A stretch of 64,000 nucleotides of DNA from Mesorhizobium sp. 113-3-3 (GTDB lineage: Bacteria > Pseudomonadota > Alphaproteobacteria > Rhizobiales > Rhizobiaceae). The notes below the pieces were generated by a model. The model did not search any database, had not been told where the DNA came from, and worked only from the letters and a program-made list of their open reading frames with translations. The stretch's first letter is position 1; the number at the start of each line of letters is the position of its first letter. Of this stretch, positions 26,382-36,119 are shown one piece after another. Made by a program: the position numbers and the translations under genes. Location of the stretch: assembly GCF_016756495.1 (NCBI RefSeq), contig NZ_AP023243.1:1116001-1180000 (forward strand), read 5' to 3'.

Positions 26382-27737
26382 ATGAATATTTCTTCCACCT
26401 TGAAGACGACGGGACGGGCGGCCCTGCTGGGCTCGCTTGCTCTTGCAGCATTGGGCAGCGTCGCCGCCTTTGCGCAGGAAGCCGCTCCGGCCGCTGCCGC
26501 CGCCGCGCCGGCTGCCGCTCCCACCCCGGTGCTCGACACCGGCAACACCGCCTGGATGCTGACCTCGACGGCCCTGGTGCTGATGATGACCATTCCGGGC
26601 CTGGCGCTGTTCTACGGCGGCATGGTTCGCAAGAAGAACGTGCTCGCCACCGTCATGCAGAGCTTTGCCATCACCTGCCTGGTGACGGTGCTGTGGTTCA
26701 TGTTCGGTTATTCGCTGGCCTTCTCCGACGGCGGCGGCATGAATGCCTATCTCGGCGGCTTCTCGAAATTCTTCCATCACGGCATCACCACCTCGACGCT
26801 GTGGGCGCCGGGGGTCGCGAACATTCCTGAATTCGTCTTCTCGATGTTCCAGATGACCTTCGCCATCATCACGCCCGCCCTCATCGCCGGCGCCTTCGCC
26901 GAGCGCATGAAGTTCTCGGCGCTGCTGATCTTCATGGCGCTCTGGCTGCTGGTCGTCTACGTGCCGGTCGCGCATTGGGTCTGGGGCGGCGGTTTCCTCG
27001 CCGGTTGGGGCGTGCTCGACTTCGCCGGTGGCACGGTCGTCCACATCAACGCCGGTGTCGCGGGCCTGGTCTGCGCGCTGGTCCTGGGCAAGCGCGAAGG
27101 CTACGGCACCACCAACATGGCGCCGCACAACCTGGTCTATTCGGTGATCGGCGCCTCGCTGCTGTGGGTCGGCTGGTTCGGCTTCAACGCCGGTTCGGAA
27201 CTGGCGGCCGACGGCCTTGCCGGTGCCGCCATGCTCAACACCCAGGTCGCCACCGCTGCCGCGGCGCTCGCCTGGATGTTCGCGGAATGGATCGTCGCCA
27301 AGAAGCCCTCGGTGCTCGGCATCATCTCGGGTGCCGTCGCCGGTCTCGTCGCAGTGACGCCGGCTTCCGGCTTCGTCAACCCGACCGGCGCCTTCATCGT
27401 CGGCATCGTCGCCGGCGTGCTCTGCTACATCTCGGCGGTCAAGGTGAAGCACATGTTCGGCTATGACGACTCGCTCGATGCCTTCGGCGTCCATGGCGTC
27501 GGCGGCATCATCGGTGCGTTGCTGACCGGCGTGCTCGCCGATCCGGCAATCAACAGCCTGTCGTCGGGTGCTTCGCTCGTGAAGCAGTTCTACGGCGTTG
27601 CTGTCACCATCATATGGACGGCGATCGCCACCTTCGTGATCCTCTACATCGTCAAGGCGCTGGTCGGCCTGCGTCCGACGACCCAGGAAGAGGTCGAAGG
27701 CCTCGACATCTCCCAGCATGGCGAAGTGGTGCCGTAA
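26382..27737 (+). CDS. amtB: Ammonium transporter AmtB
   Basis: A 451-residue ammonium channel. A signal peptide (residues 1 to about 31, ending AAFAQ) and an Ala/Pro-rich stretch precede 11 helices. Signatures are TAWMLTSTALVLMMTIPGLALFYGGM, DFAGGTVVHINAGVAGLV and FGYDDSLDAFGVHGVGGIIG with the twin pore His residues. The ATG at 26382 is preferred to that at 26370 because GGAGAG lies between them as the ribosome site. Co-transcribed with glnK. Confidence 0.96.
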   Translation: MNISSTLKTTGRAALLGSLALAALGSVAAFAQEAAPAAAAAAPAAAPTPVLDTGNTAWMLTSTALVLMMTIPGLALFYGGMVRKKNVLATVMQSFAITCLVTVLWFMFGYSLAFSDGGGMNAYLGGFSKFFHHGITTSTLWAPGVANIPEFVFSMFQMTFAIITPALIAGAFAERMKFSALLIFMALWLLVVYVPVAHWVWGGGFLAGWGVLDFAGGTVVHINAGVAGLVCALVLGKREGYGTTNMAPHNLVYSVIGASLLWVGWFGFNAGSELAADGLAGAAMLNTQVATAAAALAWMFAEWIVAKKPSVLGIISGAVAGLVAVTPASGFVNPTGAFIVGIVAGVLCYISAVKVKHMFGYDDSLDAFGVHGVGGIIGALLTGVLADPAINSLSSGASLVKQFYGVAVTIIWTAIATFVILYIVKALVGLRPTTQEEVEGLDISQHGEVVP

Positions 27738-27753
27738 GGCGAGCTTTGCCAAC

Positions 27754-27784
27754 GGGGCCGGCGGATCCTCCTCCCGCCGGCCCC
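27754..27784. repeat. Strong G+C hairpin after amtB
   Basis: GGGGCCGGCGG (27754-27764) pairs exactly with CCGCCGGCCCC (27774-27784), 17 nt after the amtB stop. No T-run follows, so it could stall polymerase or protect the mRNA end. A weak GCATTTCC/GGAACTGC repeat-like block follows at about 27796-27840. Confidence 0.6.
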
Positions 27785-27883
27785 ATGGTTCCCAGCGCAT
27801 TTCCAGGGAAAACCGCAATCCGGCTTTGTCTGGAACTGCTCAAGAAATCCCGTCGTGATGCTCCCGCAAGGAGGTCACGCCTT

Positions 27884-27914
27884 GAGGCCCGGATTGTTTC
27901 CGGGCCTCTTTTTT
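27884..27914 (+). terminator. Rho-independent terminator downstream of amtB
   Basis: The perfect 9-bp stem GAGGCCCGG/CCGGGCCTC (27884-27892 with 27900-27908) is followed by TTTTTT. Confidence 0.88.
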
Positions 27915-28062
27915 GGTAAAATGTTCTGGCTATACCCCTGGTTCACGCAATCACGTTCGCGTGATGGACCTTTGGGAAGAAACATCGACCGCATTGGTTC
28001 CGAACTGTGGGGGCGACCGTCGTTTTGACGCTCGTGCAAAAAAACAGGGAAGGAACTTTCTC

Positions 28063-28338
28063 ATGAACCTCAAGAATATCTGCCTCGGAGCGCTCGCTCT
28101 TTCCATGGTTGGTGGCGTGGCATTTGCCGGTGCTCTGGACGAACCGGACAACATGGCGCCGTTCTTCACCGATTCCAGCATGAAAACCATGAAGCCCAAG
28201 GCCGAATTCAAGGCCGCCTGGGATGCGATGGCGAAGGACAAACAGGGCGCGATGATGAAGGAATGCCAGGACGCGGCCATGAGCAAGCCGCACGCCGAGT
28301 TCTGCGCGAACCTGCAGGCGCTTGGCGGCGCCAACTAG
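28063..28338 (+). CDS. Small exported hypothetical protein
   Basis: A 91-residue protein with a signal peptide (residues 1-23, ICLGALALSMVGGVAFA). The mature part is about 68 residues, Met-rich and Lys-rich, with two Cys (about 69 and 82) in ECQDAAMSKPHAEFCANLQ that could form a disulfide. I do not recognise the family. A good GGAAGGAAC site precedes the ATG. Single gene after the amtB terminator. Confidence 0.72.
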   Translation: MNLKNICLGALALSMVGGVAFAGALDEPDNMAPFFTDSSMKTMKPKAEFKAAWDAMAKDKQGAMMKECQDAAMSKPHAEFCANLQALGGAN

Positions 28339-28484
28339 CAGGCGGCTCGATCCGGCCGAGGCCAGATCGTTTTCTTGCAAGCGAACGAATGATGGCGGGC
28401 CAAAGCGCCCGCCATCACTCGGCTTGGCGGACTTCGTACGCAGCGCCGCGCTTCCAGGAAAGTGTGGGACGGGTCGGTGGCAGG

Positions 28485-28856
28485 CTATCCGCCGGCGCCG
28501 TCGTCCATCATGGTGTTTGTCAGCGTCTCATAGGCGCTGCTGCACATCTGGGAACGCGGGCAATCGCGGACGATCAACGTCGGCGCCACCGTCAGGGTGG
28601 CTGCAATCAGAACCTGCAGGGCAAGAGCCGGCACCCCAAATCCCTTGCCGAAGAGAGCCCTGCACAGAAAGTACAGGCCCTGTATCAGGCAGGCCGAGGC
28701 GAGCAGGTGCAGGAGTGGGCCGGTCGCCCTGGCAAAGGGCGTCACGTGACCATCCGGAAAGCCCACCATCCCGAGCTCGACAAACCAGTGCGTGGCAAGC
28801 AGCAGACTAAGCCCTGCCCAGGCCAGGGCCGCCACGCGAAGGAAGATGGACCGCAT
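28485..28856 (-). CDS. Hypothetical membrane protein
   Basis: A 123-residue protein with three or four hydrophobic helices (about 6-23, 43-63, 66-90) and a short Cys-containing tail (DCPRSQMC). A 20-residue N-terminal extension to 28916 is possible but Arg-rich; I chose the start at the first helix. No family recognised. Divergent from ftsK. Confidence 0.6.
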   Translation of the reverse strand: MRSIFLRVAALAWAGLSLLLATHWFVELGMVGFPDGHVTPFARATGPLLHLLASACLIQGLYFLCRALFGKGFGVPALALQVLIAATLTVAPTLIVRDCPRSQMCSSAYETLTNTMMDDGAGG

Positions 28857-29050
28857 GCTTCTATCCACCCTGACGGCCGCACGGCGATGTTGCGCATCCG
28901 CCGGCTTCCGCTGCAACCTGAAGTGACAGGTTTGATGATCTCAACCTCTTATAGTTAATGCGCCCTTAACCTTCCCCCCGATAGTCTGGCATCCGAATCT
29001 GCCGGAGTGCGTCATGCGCTGCGGCCAGGCAATCACTGACGGGGAAGAGC

Positions 29051-31714
29051 ATGCGTTCAGGGGCTTCAGCACCGCTCGCGATGACCGACACGGGGCACGG
29101 CATCCAGGCTTTCGCGCGGCGCCAGGTCGGCCGGCTGGTCGGCGTCGGCCTGTTTCTGGCTGTAGCCTTCGGGATTGCCAGCCTCGCCACCTGGAACGTC
29201 GCCGATCCAAGCTTCTCGCACGCCACCAACAACACCGTCACCAACGCCATGGGCTATGCCGGCGCGGTCTTCTCCGACCTCGCCATGCAGTTCTTCGGTC
29301 TTGCCGCGGTTGCGGCGCTGGTTCCGGCGGTGATCTGGGGGTATCTCCTGTTTTCGGCGCGTGGTGTCGACAGGCTGCCCAAGCGCGGGCTGTTCTGGTT
29401 CGGCTTCGCGCTGCTCGCCGCCGCGATCGCCGGCTGCATCGTTCCGCCCAAGACCTGGCCGCTGCCCACCGGCCTCGGCGGCGTGTTCGGCGACATGGTG
29501 CTCAAGATTCCCGGCGTCCTCATCGGCGGCTATCCGACCGGGCTGATCGCCAGCGTGCTAGCCGTGCTGCTGGCCGGGCCGACGCTCTGGCTGTTCGCCT
29601 ATGGCTCGGCGCTGATCGGGCGCAAGAACGGCTTCGCCGTGATGGAAGAGCCGGCGGCCGCGGACCCGCGCGAGGATGATCTTCTGTTCGACAATGAAGA
29701 GGATGAGGGTGACGAGGGCATATTGGCGCTCGGCGCCATCACCCATTGGTGGCTGTCGCTGCGCGCGTGGATGCATCGCCGCGCGGTGCGCCGCAGGCAG
29801 GAGCGCGACGAATACGAGCCGGAGATGGAGCCGCGCCCCAGCGCCTGGCGACGCGCCGCCGAGCGCGTCGAATCGGCAGAGTTCGCCGAGCAGCGGATGA
29901 GCCATGACGGCCGCGCCCGCGTCGAGCCGGAATTCTTCGCCGCCCTGGTCAATGATCGCAGCGTATCGGTCGATCCGGACGATGACGATATCTTCGACCG
30001 CGACGACGAGGACATGGATTTCGACGACGAGCCGGTCGCCCAGCGCCGTGCTGCGCCAACGGCCAAGGTGCAGCAGTTCCGCTCCGACGCCGCGACCCGC
30101 GTCGAGGCGCCGGCGCCGCGCCCGGCGCCGGGCGCGCGCGTCCAGCGCGAGGCGCAGACCTCGCTGATCGGCTCGGACAAGTTCGAAATGCCGTCGCTGC
30201 ATTTCCTGTCCGAACCGAAGAACGTCGCGCGCGACCCAAGTCTCTCCAAGGATGCGCTGGAGCAGAACGCGCGTCTGCTCGAAGGCGTGCTGGAGGATTT
30301 CGGCGTCAAGGGCGAGATCATCGCCGTACGGCCCGGCCCGGTGGTCACCCTCTATGAGCTGGAACCGGCGCCCGGCATCAAATCGTCGCGCGTCATCGGC
30401 CTCTCCGACGACATCGCCCGCTCGATGAGCGCGATCGCGTGCCGCGTCGCCGTGGTGCCCGGCCGCAACGCCATCGGCATCGAATTGCCGAACGCCAAGC
30501 GCGAGACGGTCTACCTCAGGGAGATCATGGCCAGTCGCGACTTTGAAACCACCAAGGCAAAGCTGGCGCTGGCGCTGGGCAAGACGATCAATGGCGAGGC
30601 CGTCATCGTCGACATCGCCAAGATGCCGCACGTGCTGGTCGCCGGCACCACCGGTTCGGGCAAGTCGGTCGCCATCAACACCATGATCCTTTCGTTGCTC
30701 TACCGGCTGACGCCGCAGGAATGCCGGCTGATCATGATCGATCCGAAGATGCTGGAACTCTCCGTCTATGACGGCATCCCGCATCTGCTTACGCCCGTCG
30801 TCACCGATCCGAAGAAGGCGGTGGTGGCGCTGAAATGGACCGTGCGGGAAATGGAAGACCGCTACCGCAAGATGTCCAAGGTCGGCGTGCGCAACATCGA
30901 CGGTTTCAACGCCCGCGTTCAACTGGCCGAGAAGAAGGGCGAAAAGATCTCGCGCACCGTGCAGACCGGCTTCGACCGCCAGACCGGCGAGGCGATCTAC
31001 GAGACGGAGGACCTCGATCTCGAGCCGATGCCCTACATCGTCGTCATCATCGACGAAATGGCCGACCTGATGATGGTCGCCGGCAAGGACATCGAGGGCG
31101 CGGTGCAGCGCCTGGCGCAGATGGCGCGCGCCGCCGGCATCCATGTCATCATGGCGACGCAGCGCCCGTCGGTCGACGTCATTACCGGCACCATCAAGGC
31201 CAACTTCCCGACCCGTATCTCCTTCCAGGTCACCTCCAAGATCGACAGCCGCACCATTCTGGGCGAGCAGGGCGCCGAGCAGCTGCTCGGCATGGGCGAC
31301 ATGCTCTACATGGCCGGCGGCGGCCGCATCCAGCGCGTGCATGGTCCCTTTGTCTCCGACGACGAGGTCGAGAAGATCGTCGGGCACCTGAAGTTGCAGG
31401 GCGTGCCCGAATATCTCGACGCCATCACCGAGGATGACGGTGAGGACGAGGACGAACCGTCCGGCAAGGGTGGTGGCACCAGTGGCGGTGGCGGCGGCAA
31501 TTTCGAAGATTCCGACGACCCCTACGACCAGGCGGTGGCGGTGGTGCTGCGCGACGGTAAGGCGTCGACCAGCTACATCCAGCGCCGGCTCGGCATCGGC
31601 TACAATCGCGCCGCCTCGATCATCGAGAAAATGGAAAAGGAAGGCATTGTCGGCCCGGCCAACCATGCCGGAAAACGCGAAATCCTGGTGCCCACCGAGG
31701 ACGACAAGTTCTGA
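29051..31714 (+). CDS. ftsK: DNA translocase FtsK
   Basis: An 887-residue septal DNA pump that aligns chromosome termini and activates XerCD at dif. Four N-terminal helices lie within residues about 30-195. An acidic linker (about 205-370) has runs such as EEDEGDEG and [17 protein letters not shown]. The RecA-like motor has Walker A GTTGSGKS at 532-539 and Walker [11 protein letters not shown]. The gamma winged helix that reads KOPS is at the end ([28 protein letters not shown]). The GTG/ATG choice is settled by GGGGAAGAG before the ATG at 29051. xerC is in the same window at 2800. Confidence 0.96.
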   Translation: MRSGASAPLAMTDTGHGIQAFARRQVGRLVGVGLFLAVAFGIASLATWNVADPSFSHATNNTVTNAMGYAGAVFSDLAMQFFGLAAVAALVPAVIWGYLLFSARGVDRLPKRGLFWFGFALLAAAIAGCIVPPKTWPLPTGLGGVFGDMVLKIPGVLIGGYPTGLIASVLAVLLAGPTLWLFAYGSALIGRKNGFAVMEEPAAADPREDDLLFDNEEDEGDEGILALGAITHWWLSLRAWMHRRAVRRRQERDEYEPEMEPRPSAWRRAAERVESAEFAEQRMSHDGRARVEPEFFAALVNDRSVSVDPDDDDIFDRDDEDMDFDDEPVAQRRAAPTAKVQQFRSDAATRVEAPAPRPAPGARVQREAQTSLIGSDKFEMPSLHFLSEPKNVARDPSLSKDALEQNARLLEGVLEDFGVKGEIIAVRPGPVVTLYELEPAPGIKSSRVIGLSDDIARSMSAIACRVAVVPGRNAIGIELPNAKRETVYLREIMASRDFETTKAKLALALGKTINGEAVIVDIAKMPHVLVAGTTGSGKSVAINTMILSLLYRLTPQECRLIMIDPKMLELSVYDGIPHLLTPVVTDPKKAVVALKWTVREMEDRYRKMSKVGVRNIDGFNARVQLAEKKGEKISRTVQTGFDRQTGEAIYETEDLDLEPMPYIVVIIDEMADLMMVAGKDIEGAVQRLAQMARAAGIHVIMATQRPSVDVITGTIKANFPTRISFQVTSKIDSRTILGEQGAEQLLGMGDMLYMAGGGRIQRVHGPFVSDDEVEKIVGHLKLQGVPEYLDAITEDDGEDEDEPSGKGGGTSGGGGGNFEDSDDPYDQAVAVVLRDGKASTSYIQRRLGIGYNRAASIIEKMEKEGIVGPANHAGKREILVPTEDDKF

Positions 31715-31848
31715 TGGCGGGGCGCTCACGGCAACCTTGAACTCTCTGGCGCGTTGAGGCGAAGCAGCGCCGCTCTACCGCCAAACTTCAGCCCAACTGG
31801 GGGTTCAGGACAGCGACGGATACAGGAATCACCACGAGAGTGACCAAC

Positions 31849-32529
31849 ATGAAAAACGATCTTTCCAAGCTCAGCGATTTCGCCCCGACGCGCCGCCAGC
31901 TCCTCGGCCTCGGCCTTGTCGCAGCGGGTGCAGCCGCCTTCAACGTGGTGCCCGGGTTCGAGCTTCTGGCCTCGGCGCAGGCGGCCGTGCCCGCCGCCGC
32001 GCAGAAGATCGCCGACCATTTTTCCTCGGTCAAATCGATGAGTGGCGAGTTCGTGCAATTCGGCCCCAAGGGCGAGCAGACCGGCGGCAAATTCTTCCTC
32101 GAGCGGCCGGGCAAAATCCGCTTCAACTATGACGGGGCGTCGAATTTCAAGGTGATTTCCGACGGCAAGTCGGTGGTCATCCTCAACAAGAAAATGAACA
32201 CATCGGACCTCTATCCGTTGTCGAAGACGCCGCTGAAGCTGCTGCTCGATGACCGGATCGACCTCTCCGGCGACCGCGTCAAGAGCGTCAAGGAAGAGGA
32301 CGACCTCACCACCATCAAGCTTGCCGACAAGTCGGTGTTCGGCAATGCGACGATCACCATGATGTTCGATCCGAAAACCTATGATCTGCGCCAGTGGACG
32401 ATCACCGACGCGCAAGGCAAGGACACCACGGTGATGATCTTCAACACCAAGGAAGGCGTCAGCTTCGCGCCCGACACATTTGCGATCGACTATACGGCGA
32501 ACCGCGAGCTGAACACGAAGACGCGCTAA
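31849..32529 (+). CDS. LolA-like outer-membrane lipoprotein carrier with Tat-like leader
   Basis: A 226-residue LolA-superfamily protein. The folded part (about 45-220) has the family opening AAAQKIADHFSSVKSMSGEFVQF, GGKFFLERPGKIRFNYD and DLRQWTITDAQGKDTTVMIF. It should carry lipoproteins from LolCDE to the outer membrane. Unusually, the leader has a twin-arginine block TRRQLLGLG followed by a mild hydrophobic stretch and a SAQA-type cleavage site, so export may be by Tat rather than Sec. It follows ftsK by 134 nt, the classic ftsK-lolA order. Confidence 0.87.
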   Translation: MKNDLSKLSDFAPTRRQLLGLGLVAAGAAAFNVVPGFELLASAQAAVPAAAQKIADHFSSVKSMSGEFVQFGPKGEQTGGKFFLERPGKIRFNYDGASNFKVISDGKSVVILNKKMNTSDLYPLSKTPLKLLLDDRIDLSGDRVKSVKEEDDLTTIKLADKSVFGNATITMMFDPKTYDLRQWTITDAQGKDTTVMIFNTKEGVSFAPDTFAIDYTANRELNTKTR

Positions 32530-32536
32530 GTACGCA

Positions 32537-32560
32537 GATATTCAGGTGAGGCCGACCTGC
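32537..32560 (+). repeat. Partial copy of the 23.3-kb palindrome arm
   Basis: GATATTCAGGTGAGGCCG at 32537-32554 matches 23319-23336 exactly, and the match continues with one change. It lies 8 nt after the LolA-like gene; the rest of the palindrome is missing. Confidence 0.6.
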
Positions 32561-32726
32561 TGATGGCGGGCGCCTTAGGCGGCCGCGCCTGAGCAGGTTT
32601 CCCAGCATGGCCCGGCTTGTCTTTGCGGCGCTTGGCTGGCAGTTTCCGGACTGACTCCCTCAAAAGGCGTCTTCCGCGTCAGGGTCCATCGGTCCTGGCT
32701 GGGAAGCACGCTGTCCCGGATTGCCA

Positions 32727-33533
32727 ATGCCCTTTTCCATCGCCACCTGGAACATCAACTCGGTTCGCCTGCGCATGCCGATCGTGGAGCGATTGCTCGA
32801 TGAATACGCGCCAGACGTGCTCTGCCTGCAGGAAACCAAGGTTCCCGACGAACTGTTTCCCGAAAAGGCGTTCCGCAGGCTCGGCTACCAGCACATCGCG
32901 TTCCATGGCCAGAAGGGCTACCACGGCGTGGCCACGGTGGCGCGGCGGCCGATCGAGGTGGTGGAAAAGCGCCGCTTCTGCGAGATCGAGGACAGCCGTC
33001 ATCTGTCGGTGACGGTGCGCGCCGGCGGCAAGACGATCCTGCTGCACAATTTCTACGTGCCGGCGGGCGGCGACGAGCCCGATCCCGAAATCAACAAGAA
33101 ATTCAAGCACAAGCTCGATTTCGTCGCCGAGATGAACGCCATCCGCGCCGAGCACAGCGAAGTGTCCGCCTCGGTGCTGGTCGGCGATCTCAACATCGCG
33201 CCGCTCGAGCACGACGTCTGGTCGCACAAGCAATTGCTCAACGTGGTCAGCCACACGCCGGTCGAGACCGAAAATTTCGAAGCGATGCGGCTCGCCGGCA
33301 ACTGGGTCGACCTGATGCGGCACAACGTGCCATTGGACGAGAAGCTCTACACCTGGTGGAGCTATCGCGCGCAGGACTGGGAAGCGTCGAACCGGGGCCG
33401 GCGGCTCGACCATGTCTGGTCCTCGCCCAATCTGGTGCCTGATTTCGCCGGCTACGAAATCCTGCGGGCGGCGCGCGGCTGGGAGCGGCCGTCGGACCAT
33501 GTGCCTGTGATCGCGCGGTTCGATCTGGATTAG
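32727..33533 (+). CDS. xthA: Exodeoxyribonuclease III
   Basis: A 268-residue AP endonuclease/3'-5' exonuclease of base-excision repair. Metal and catalytic motifs are ATWNINSVR (about 6-14), LQETKVPDELFP (Glu about 35), LVGDLNIAP (Asp-x-Asn), RRLDHVW and the final RPSDHVPVIARF with the catalytic His. The ATG at 32727 is preferred to a TTG two codons upstream. Length fits ExoIII. Confidence 0.95.
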   Translation: MPFSIATWNINSVRLRMPIVERLLDEYAPDVLCLQETKVPDELFPEKAFRRLGYQHIAFHGQKGYHGVATVARRPIEVVEKRRFCEIEDSRHLSVTVRAGGKTILLHNFYVPAGGDEPDPEINKKFKHKLDFVAEMNAIRAEHSEVSASVLVGDLNIAPLEHDVWSHKQLLNVVSHTPVETENFEAMRLAGNWVDLMRHNVPLDEKLYTWWSYRAQDWEASNRGRRLDHVWSSPNLVPDFAGYEILRAARGWERPSDHVPVIARFDLD

Positions 33534-33557
33534 GCCGCAGGCCAAAGGGGTCGTTGA

Positions 33558-34175
33558 ATGGAAATAGTGGCAGCACGAGAGCCGGACGTGACATCGGCGG
33601 CCGACTGTCTGGCGGCTGCCTTTGCCGATGATCCGCAGATGGCTTTTTTCTTTCCGGGCGATCCTCCGCTGCGTCGGGACCTGGTGACGGAATTCTTCTC
33701 GATCCTGATGGCGGCGCGCCTGGCGCTTGGAATGCCTGTGCTGCTGTTAAAGAGCGATGGTCGCATCCTTGGTGCGGCGATGGGCTATGATACGCAGCGG
33801 CCTGAATGGCCTCCGGCGCACCAGCAGAGATGGGCTTTGCTTCAGCAAAGGCAGGCATCGATGGCTTTGCGCTTCGAGCGGGCAGACGCCATAAGTGAAG
33901 AATACAAGCCGCAGGAACCGCATTTCTACCTTGGGGTCTTGGGCGTTCACCCCTCGATGCAGGGAAAAGGGGCTGGCGGCGCGCTGATCAAGGCTTATTG
34001 CGATCTTGCCGAAAGAGATCCTGTCTCGGCAGGGACGTTTCTCGAAACCGCACAAAGCAAGAATTTGGCTTTCTATAAGCACTGCGGGTTTCAACTCCTC
34101 GGCCAAGGTGAACTTGCGCCAGGGAAGCCATTCTGGTGTCTGTTCAGGCCAAAACCTGTTCGAGACGGCAATTAG
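33558..34175 (+). CDS. GNAT-family N-acetyltransferase
   Basis: A 205-residue acetyltransferase. Motif A is LGVLGVHPSMQGKGAGGALIKA (about 128-149), with Q/R-x-x-G-x-G/A for acetyl-CoA; motif B is FYKHCGFQLLGQGE. The N-terminal half (VTSAADCLAAAFADDPQMAFFFPG) is typical of GNATs acting on small molecules or toxins. Substrate unknown. Its lower G+C feel and freer codon use compared with neighbours hint at more recent acquisition. It ends 2 nt before the convergent cNMP-binding gene. Confidence 0.82.
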   Translation: MEIVAAREPDVTSAADCLAAAFADDPQMAFFFPGDPPLRRDLVTEFFSILMAARLALGMPVLLLKSDGRILGAAMGYDTQRPEWPPAHQQRWALLQQRQASMALRFERADAISEEYKPQEPHFYLGVLGVHPSMQGKGAGGALIKAYCDLAERDPVSAGTFLETAQSKNLAFYKHCGFQLLGQGELAPGKPFWCLFRPKPVRDGN

Positions 34176-34177
34176 AT

Positions 34178-34633
34178 TTACCCACTAAACCGTGGCGCCA
34201 GCTTCTCGATGCGTCGGATCATGGCCTGGAATTCCTCGGAGATGCGCTGGTGCAGCTTCACCGCCACCTCCGGATATTCCTCCAGGATGCGGCGGAACAT
34301 CTTGCGGCTGAGCCGGATCACTTCCGAGTCGATTTCGGCCGACGCACTGGTCAGCCGGTTGGTGTCGGCGATCAATGCCAGTTCGCTGAGGATGGTGCCG
34401 GGGCCGGCGGTGCCGATCGGGATGCGCTCGCCGCCCTGCTCGCGATAGAGCACGATGCGCCCGCTGACCACGACATAGGCCGAATCGGCCTCGTCATCCT
34501 CGCGGTAGAGCTTGTGGTTGGCCAGCAGCAAGGTGTTCTCGGCGCCGAAGGCGAGCAGACGCAGCTGTTCCTGCGTGAAACCCTCGAAGAGCCCCACGGC
34601 GGACAGGATGCGGATGTCGTCATCCAACGCCAT
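34178..34633 (-). CDS. Cyclic nucleotide-binding domain protein without DNA-binding domain
   Basis: A 151-residue protein consisting of one Crp/Fnr-type cNMP-binding barrel (about 10-120): LFEGFTQEQLRLLAFGAE, SGRIVLYREQGGER, GPGTILSELALIADTNRLTSASA, the phosphate-binding-cassette region. A short helix follows and there is no helix-turn-helix, so it cannot act as a classical Crp. It lies downstream of the CenR-like gene on the same strand, 121 nt apart. Ligand and partner are unknown. Confidence 0.82.
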   Translation of the reverse strand: MALDDDIRILSAVGLFEGFTQEQLRLLAFGAENTLLLANHKLYREDDEADSAYVVVSGRIVLYREQGGERIPIGTAGPGTILSELALIADTNRLTSASAEIDSEVIRLSRKMFRRILEEYPEVAVKLHQRISEEFQAMIRRIEKLAPRFSG

Positions 34634-34754
34634 CTCTAGCTGCGTCCCCGAACGGTCAGTCCAATCCCTCCTTCACGAGTCGATCCTTAATCCCCTCCAC
34701 AGGATCGCACCCGAAAGCGGTCCCGCCCAGACCGCTTATTGGATAATGAAATGT

Positions 34755-35438
34755 TTAAGGAACCAGCTTGTAGCCACCGCTTTCTGTCACAAGAATTTCC
34801 GCATTGGAAGGATCGCGCTCGATCTTCTGGCGCAGCCGGTAGACATGGGTTTCCAACGTGTGCGTGGTGACGCCGGAATTGTAGCCCCAGACCTCCTCGA
34901 GCAGCACGTCGCGCGTCACCACCTTCTGGTCGGCGCGGTAGAGATATTTGATGATCGAGGCTTCCTTCTCCGTCAGCCGCACCTTGCCGCCACGCGGGTC
35001 GATGAGCAGCTTCTGGCTGGGCTTGAAGGTGTAGGGGCCGACCGAGAAAGTGGCGTCCTCGCTCTGCTCGTGCTGGCGCAGCTGGGCACGGATGCGCGCC
35101 AGCAGCACCGCGAAGCGGAACGGCTTGGTCACATAGTCGTTGGCGCCGGCCTCGAGGCCCAGAATCGTGTCGGAATCGGTGTCGTGGCCGGTCAGCATGA
35201 TGATGGGCGCCTTGTAGCCGCCCTTGCGCAGGATCTTGACGGCCTCGCGGCCGTCCATGTCGGGCAGGCCGACATCCATGATGAGCAGGTCGATGAGGCC
35301 GCCGCGGGCCGCGGTGACGCCTTTTGCCGCAGTCGCTTCCTGCAGCACGTCGAATTCCTCGTAGAGGGCGAGTTGCTCGACCAGTGTGCCGCGCAGGTCG
35401 TCGTCGTCGTCGACGATTAGGATGGTGCGTGAAGTCAT
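34755..35438 (-). CDS. cenR: OmpR-type response regulator, CenR-like
   Basis: A 227-residue response regulator. The receiver has acidic residues 10-12, phospho-acceptor Asp55 (LLIMDVGLPDMDG), Thr in MLTGHD and Lys in DYVTKPF. The C-terminal winged helix (about 130-225) reads VRLTEKEASIIKYLYR and THTLETHVYRLRQKIE. The sequence, above all LRQHEQSEDATF and GPYTFKP, strongly recalls CenR, the essential cell-envelope regulator of Caulobacter and Brucella. No histidine kinase is adjacent, as for CenR in Rhizobiales. The gene name rests on remembered similarity. Confidence 0.85.
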   Translation of the reverse strand: MTSRTILIVDDDDDLRGTLVEQLALYEEFDVLQEATAAKGVTAARGGLIDLLIMDVGLPDMDGREAVKILRKGGYKAPIIMLTGHDTDSDTILGLEAGANDYVTKPFRFAVLLARIRAQLRQHEQSEDATFSVGPYTFKPSQKLLIDPRGGKVRLTEKEASIIKYLYRADQKVVTRDVLLEEVWGYNSGVTTHTLETHVYRLRQKIERDPSNAEILVTESGGYKLVP

Positions 35439-35522
35439 GGATCAATCCGTTGTTTTGAAAATGAAATTCAGTTGACCGCTGCGTATTTATGCGGAAGCTG
35501 GCCGACACAATAGCCGATCACA

Positions 35523-36119
35523 GTGATTTGTTCCGTGGCACGATCATACAAGAAAAAATGCGATCGCAATGCAGCCGGCGCAATTTTGCCGAAACGGCTG
35601 CGTGTGCTGACCGTGCGGGCAAGGCCCGGCCACCCCAGCCAGGGCCTGCTGCAGGCCGGAAAAGCAGTGTTTGCCTGCGCGTTGGGGCGCGGCGGCATCT
35701 CGGCCGACAAGCGCGAGGGCGATGGCGCCACGCCGCTCGGCTCGATGCGGATCCTGTCGGGTTATTTCCGGGGCGACCAGTTTGCCGGCGGCCGCCGGAC
35801 GCGGCTGGCGATGACGCCGATCGGGCCCGATCTCGGCTGGTGCGAGGTGCCGGACGACCGCAATTACAACAGGCCGGTCAAGATCCCCTATGGCGCCAGC
35901 CATGAGCGCATGCGGCGCGACGACCGGCTCTACGATGCCTGCCTGGTGCTCGACTGGAATATTTCGCCGCGCCGCCGGGGGCGCGGCAGCGCCATCTTCT
36001 TCCATCTGGCGCGTGATGGTTACACGCCGACGCAAGGCTGCGTGGCGGTCACCGCGCGCACGATGGCGCGGCTCTTGCCGCTGCTGTCGGATAGGACGGT
36101 GATGAGGGTGGTGAGATAG
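35523..36119 (+). CDS. L,D-transpeptidase (YkuD) family protein
   Basis: A protein of up to 198 residues with the YkuD catalytic core: His161 and Cys173 in FHLARDGYTPTQGCVAV, the nucleophile Cys in the usual TxGC context. It lacks an evident signal peptide at the GTG start used here (35523); the conserved part begins at about residue 25 (LPKRLRVLTVRARPG), so the true start is uncertain. Such short proteins are widespread in Rhizobiales and are taken to act on peptidoglycan, a fitting neighbour for the divergent CenR-like envelope regulator. Confidence 0.8.
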   Translation: MICSVARSYKKKCDRNAAGAILPKRLRVLTVRARPGHPSQGLLQAGKAVFACALGRGGISADKREGDGATPLGSMRILSGYFRGDQFAGGRRTRLAMTPIGPDLGWCEVPDDRNYNRPVKIPYGASHERMRRDDRLYDACLVLDWNISPRRRGRGSAIFFHLARDGYTPTQGCVAVTARTMARLLPLLSDRTVMRVVR

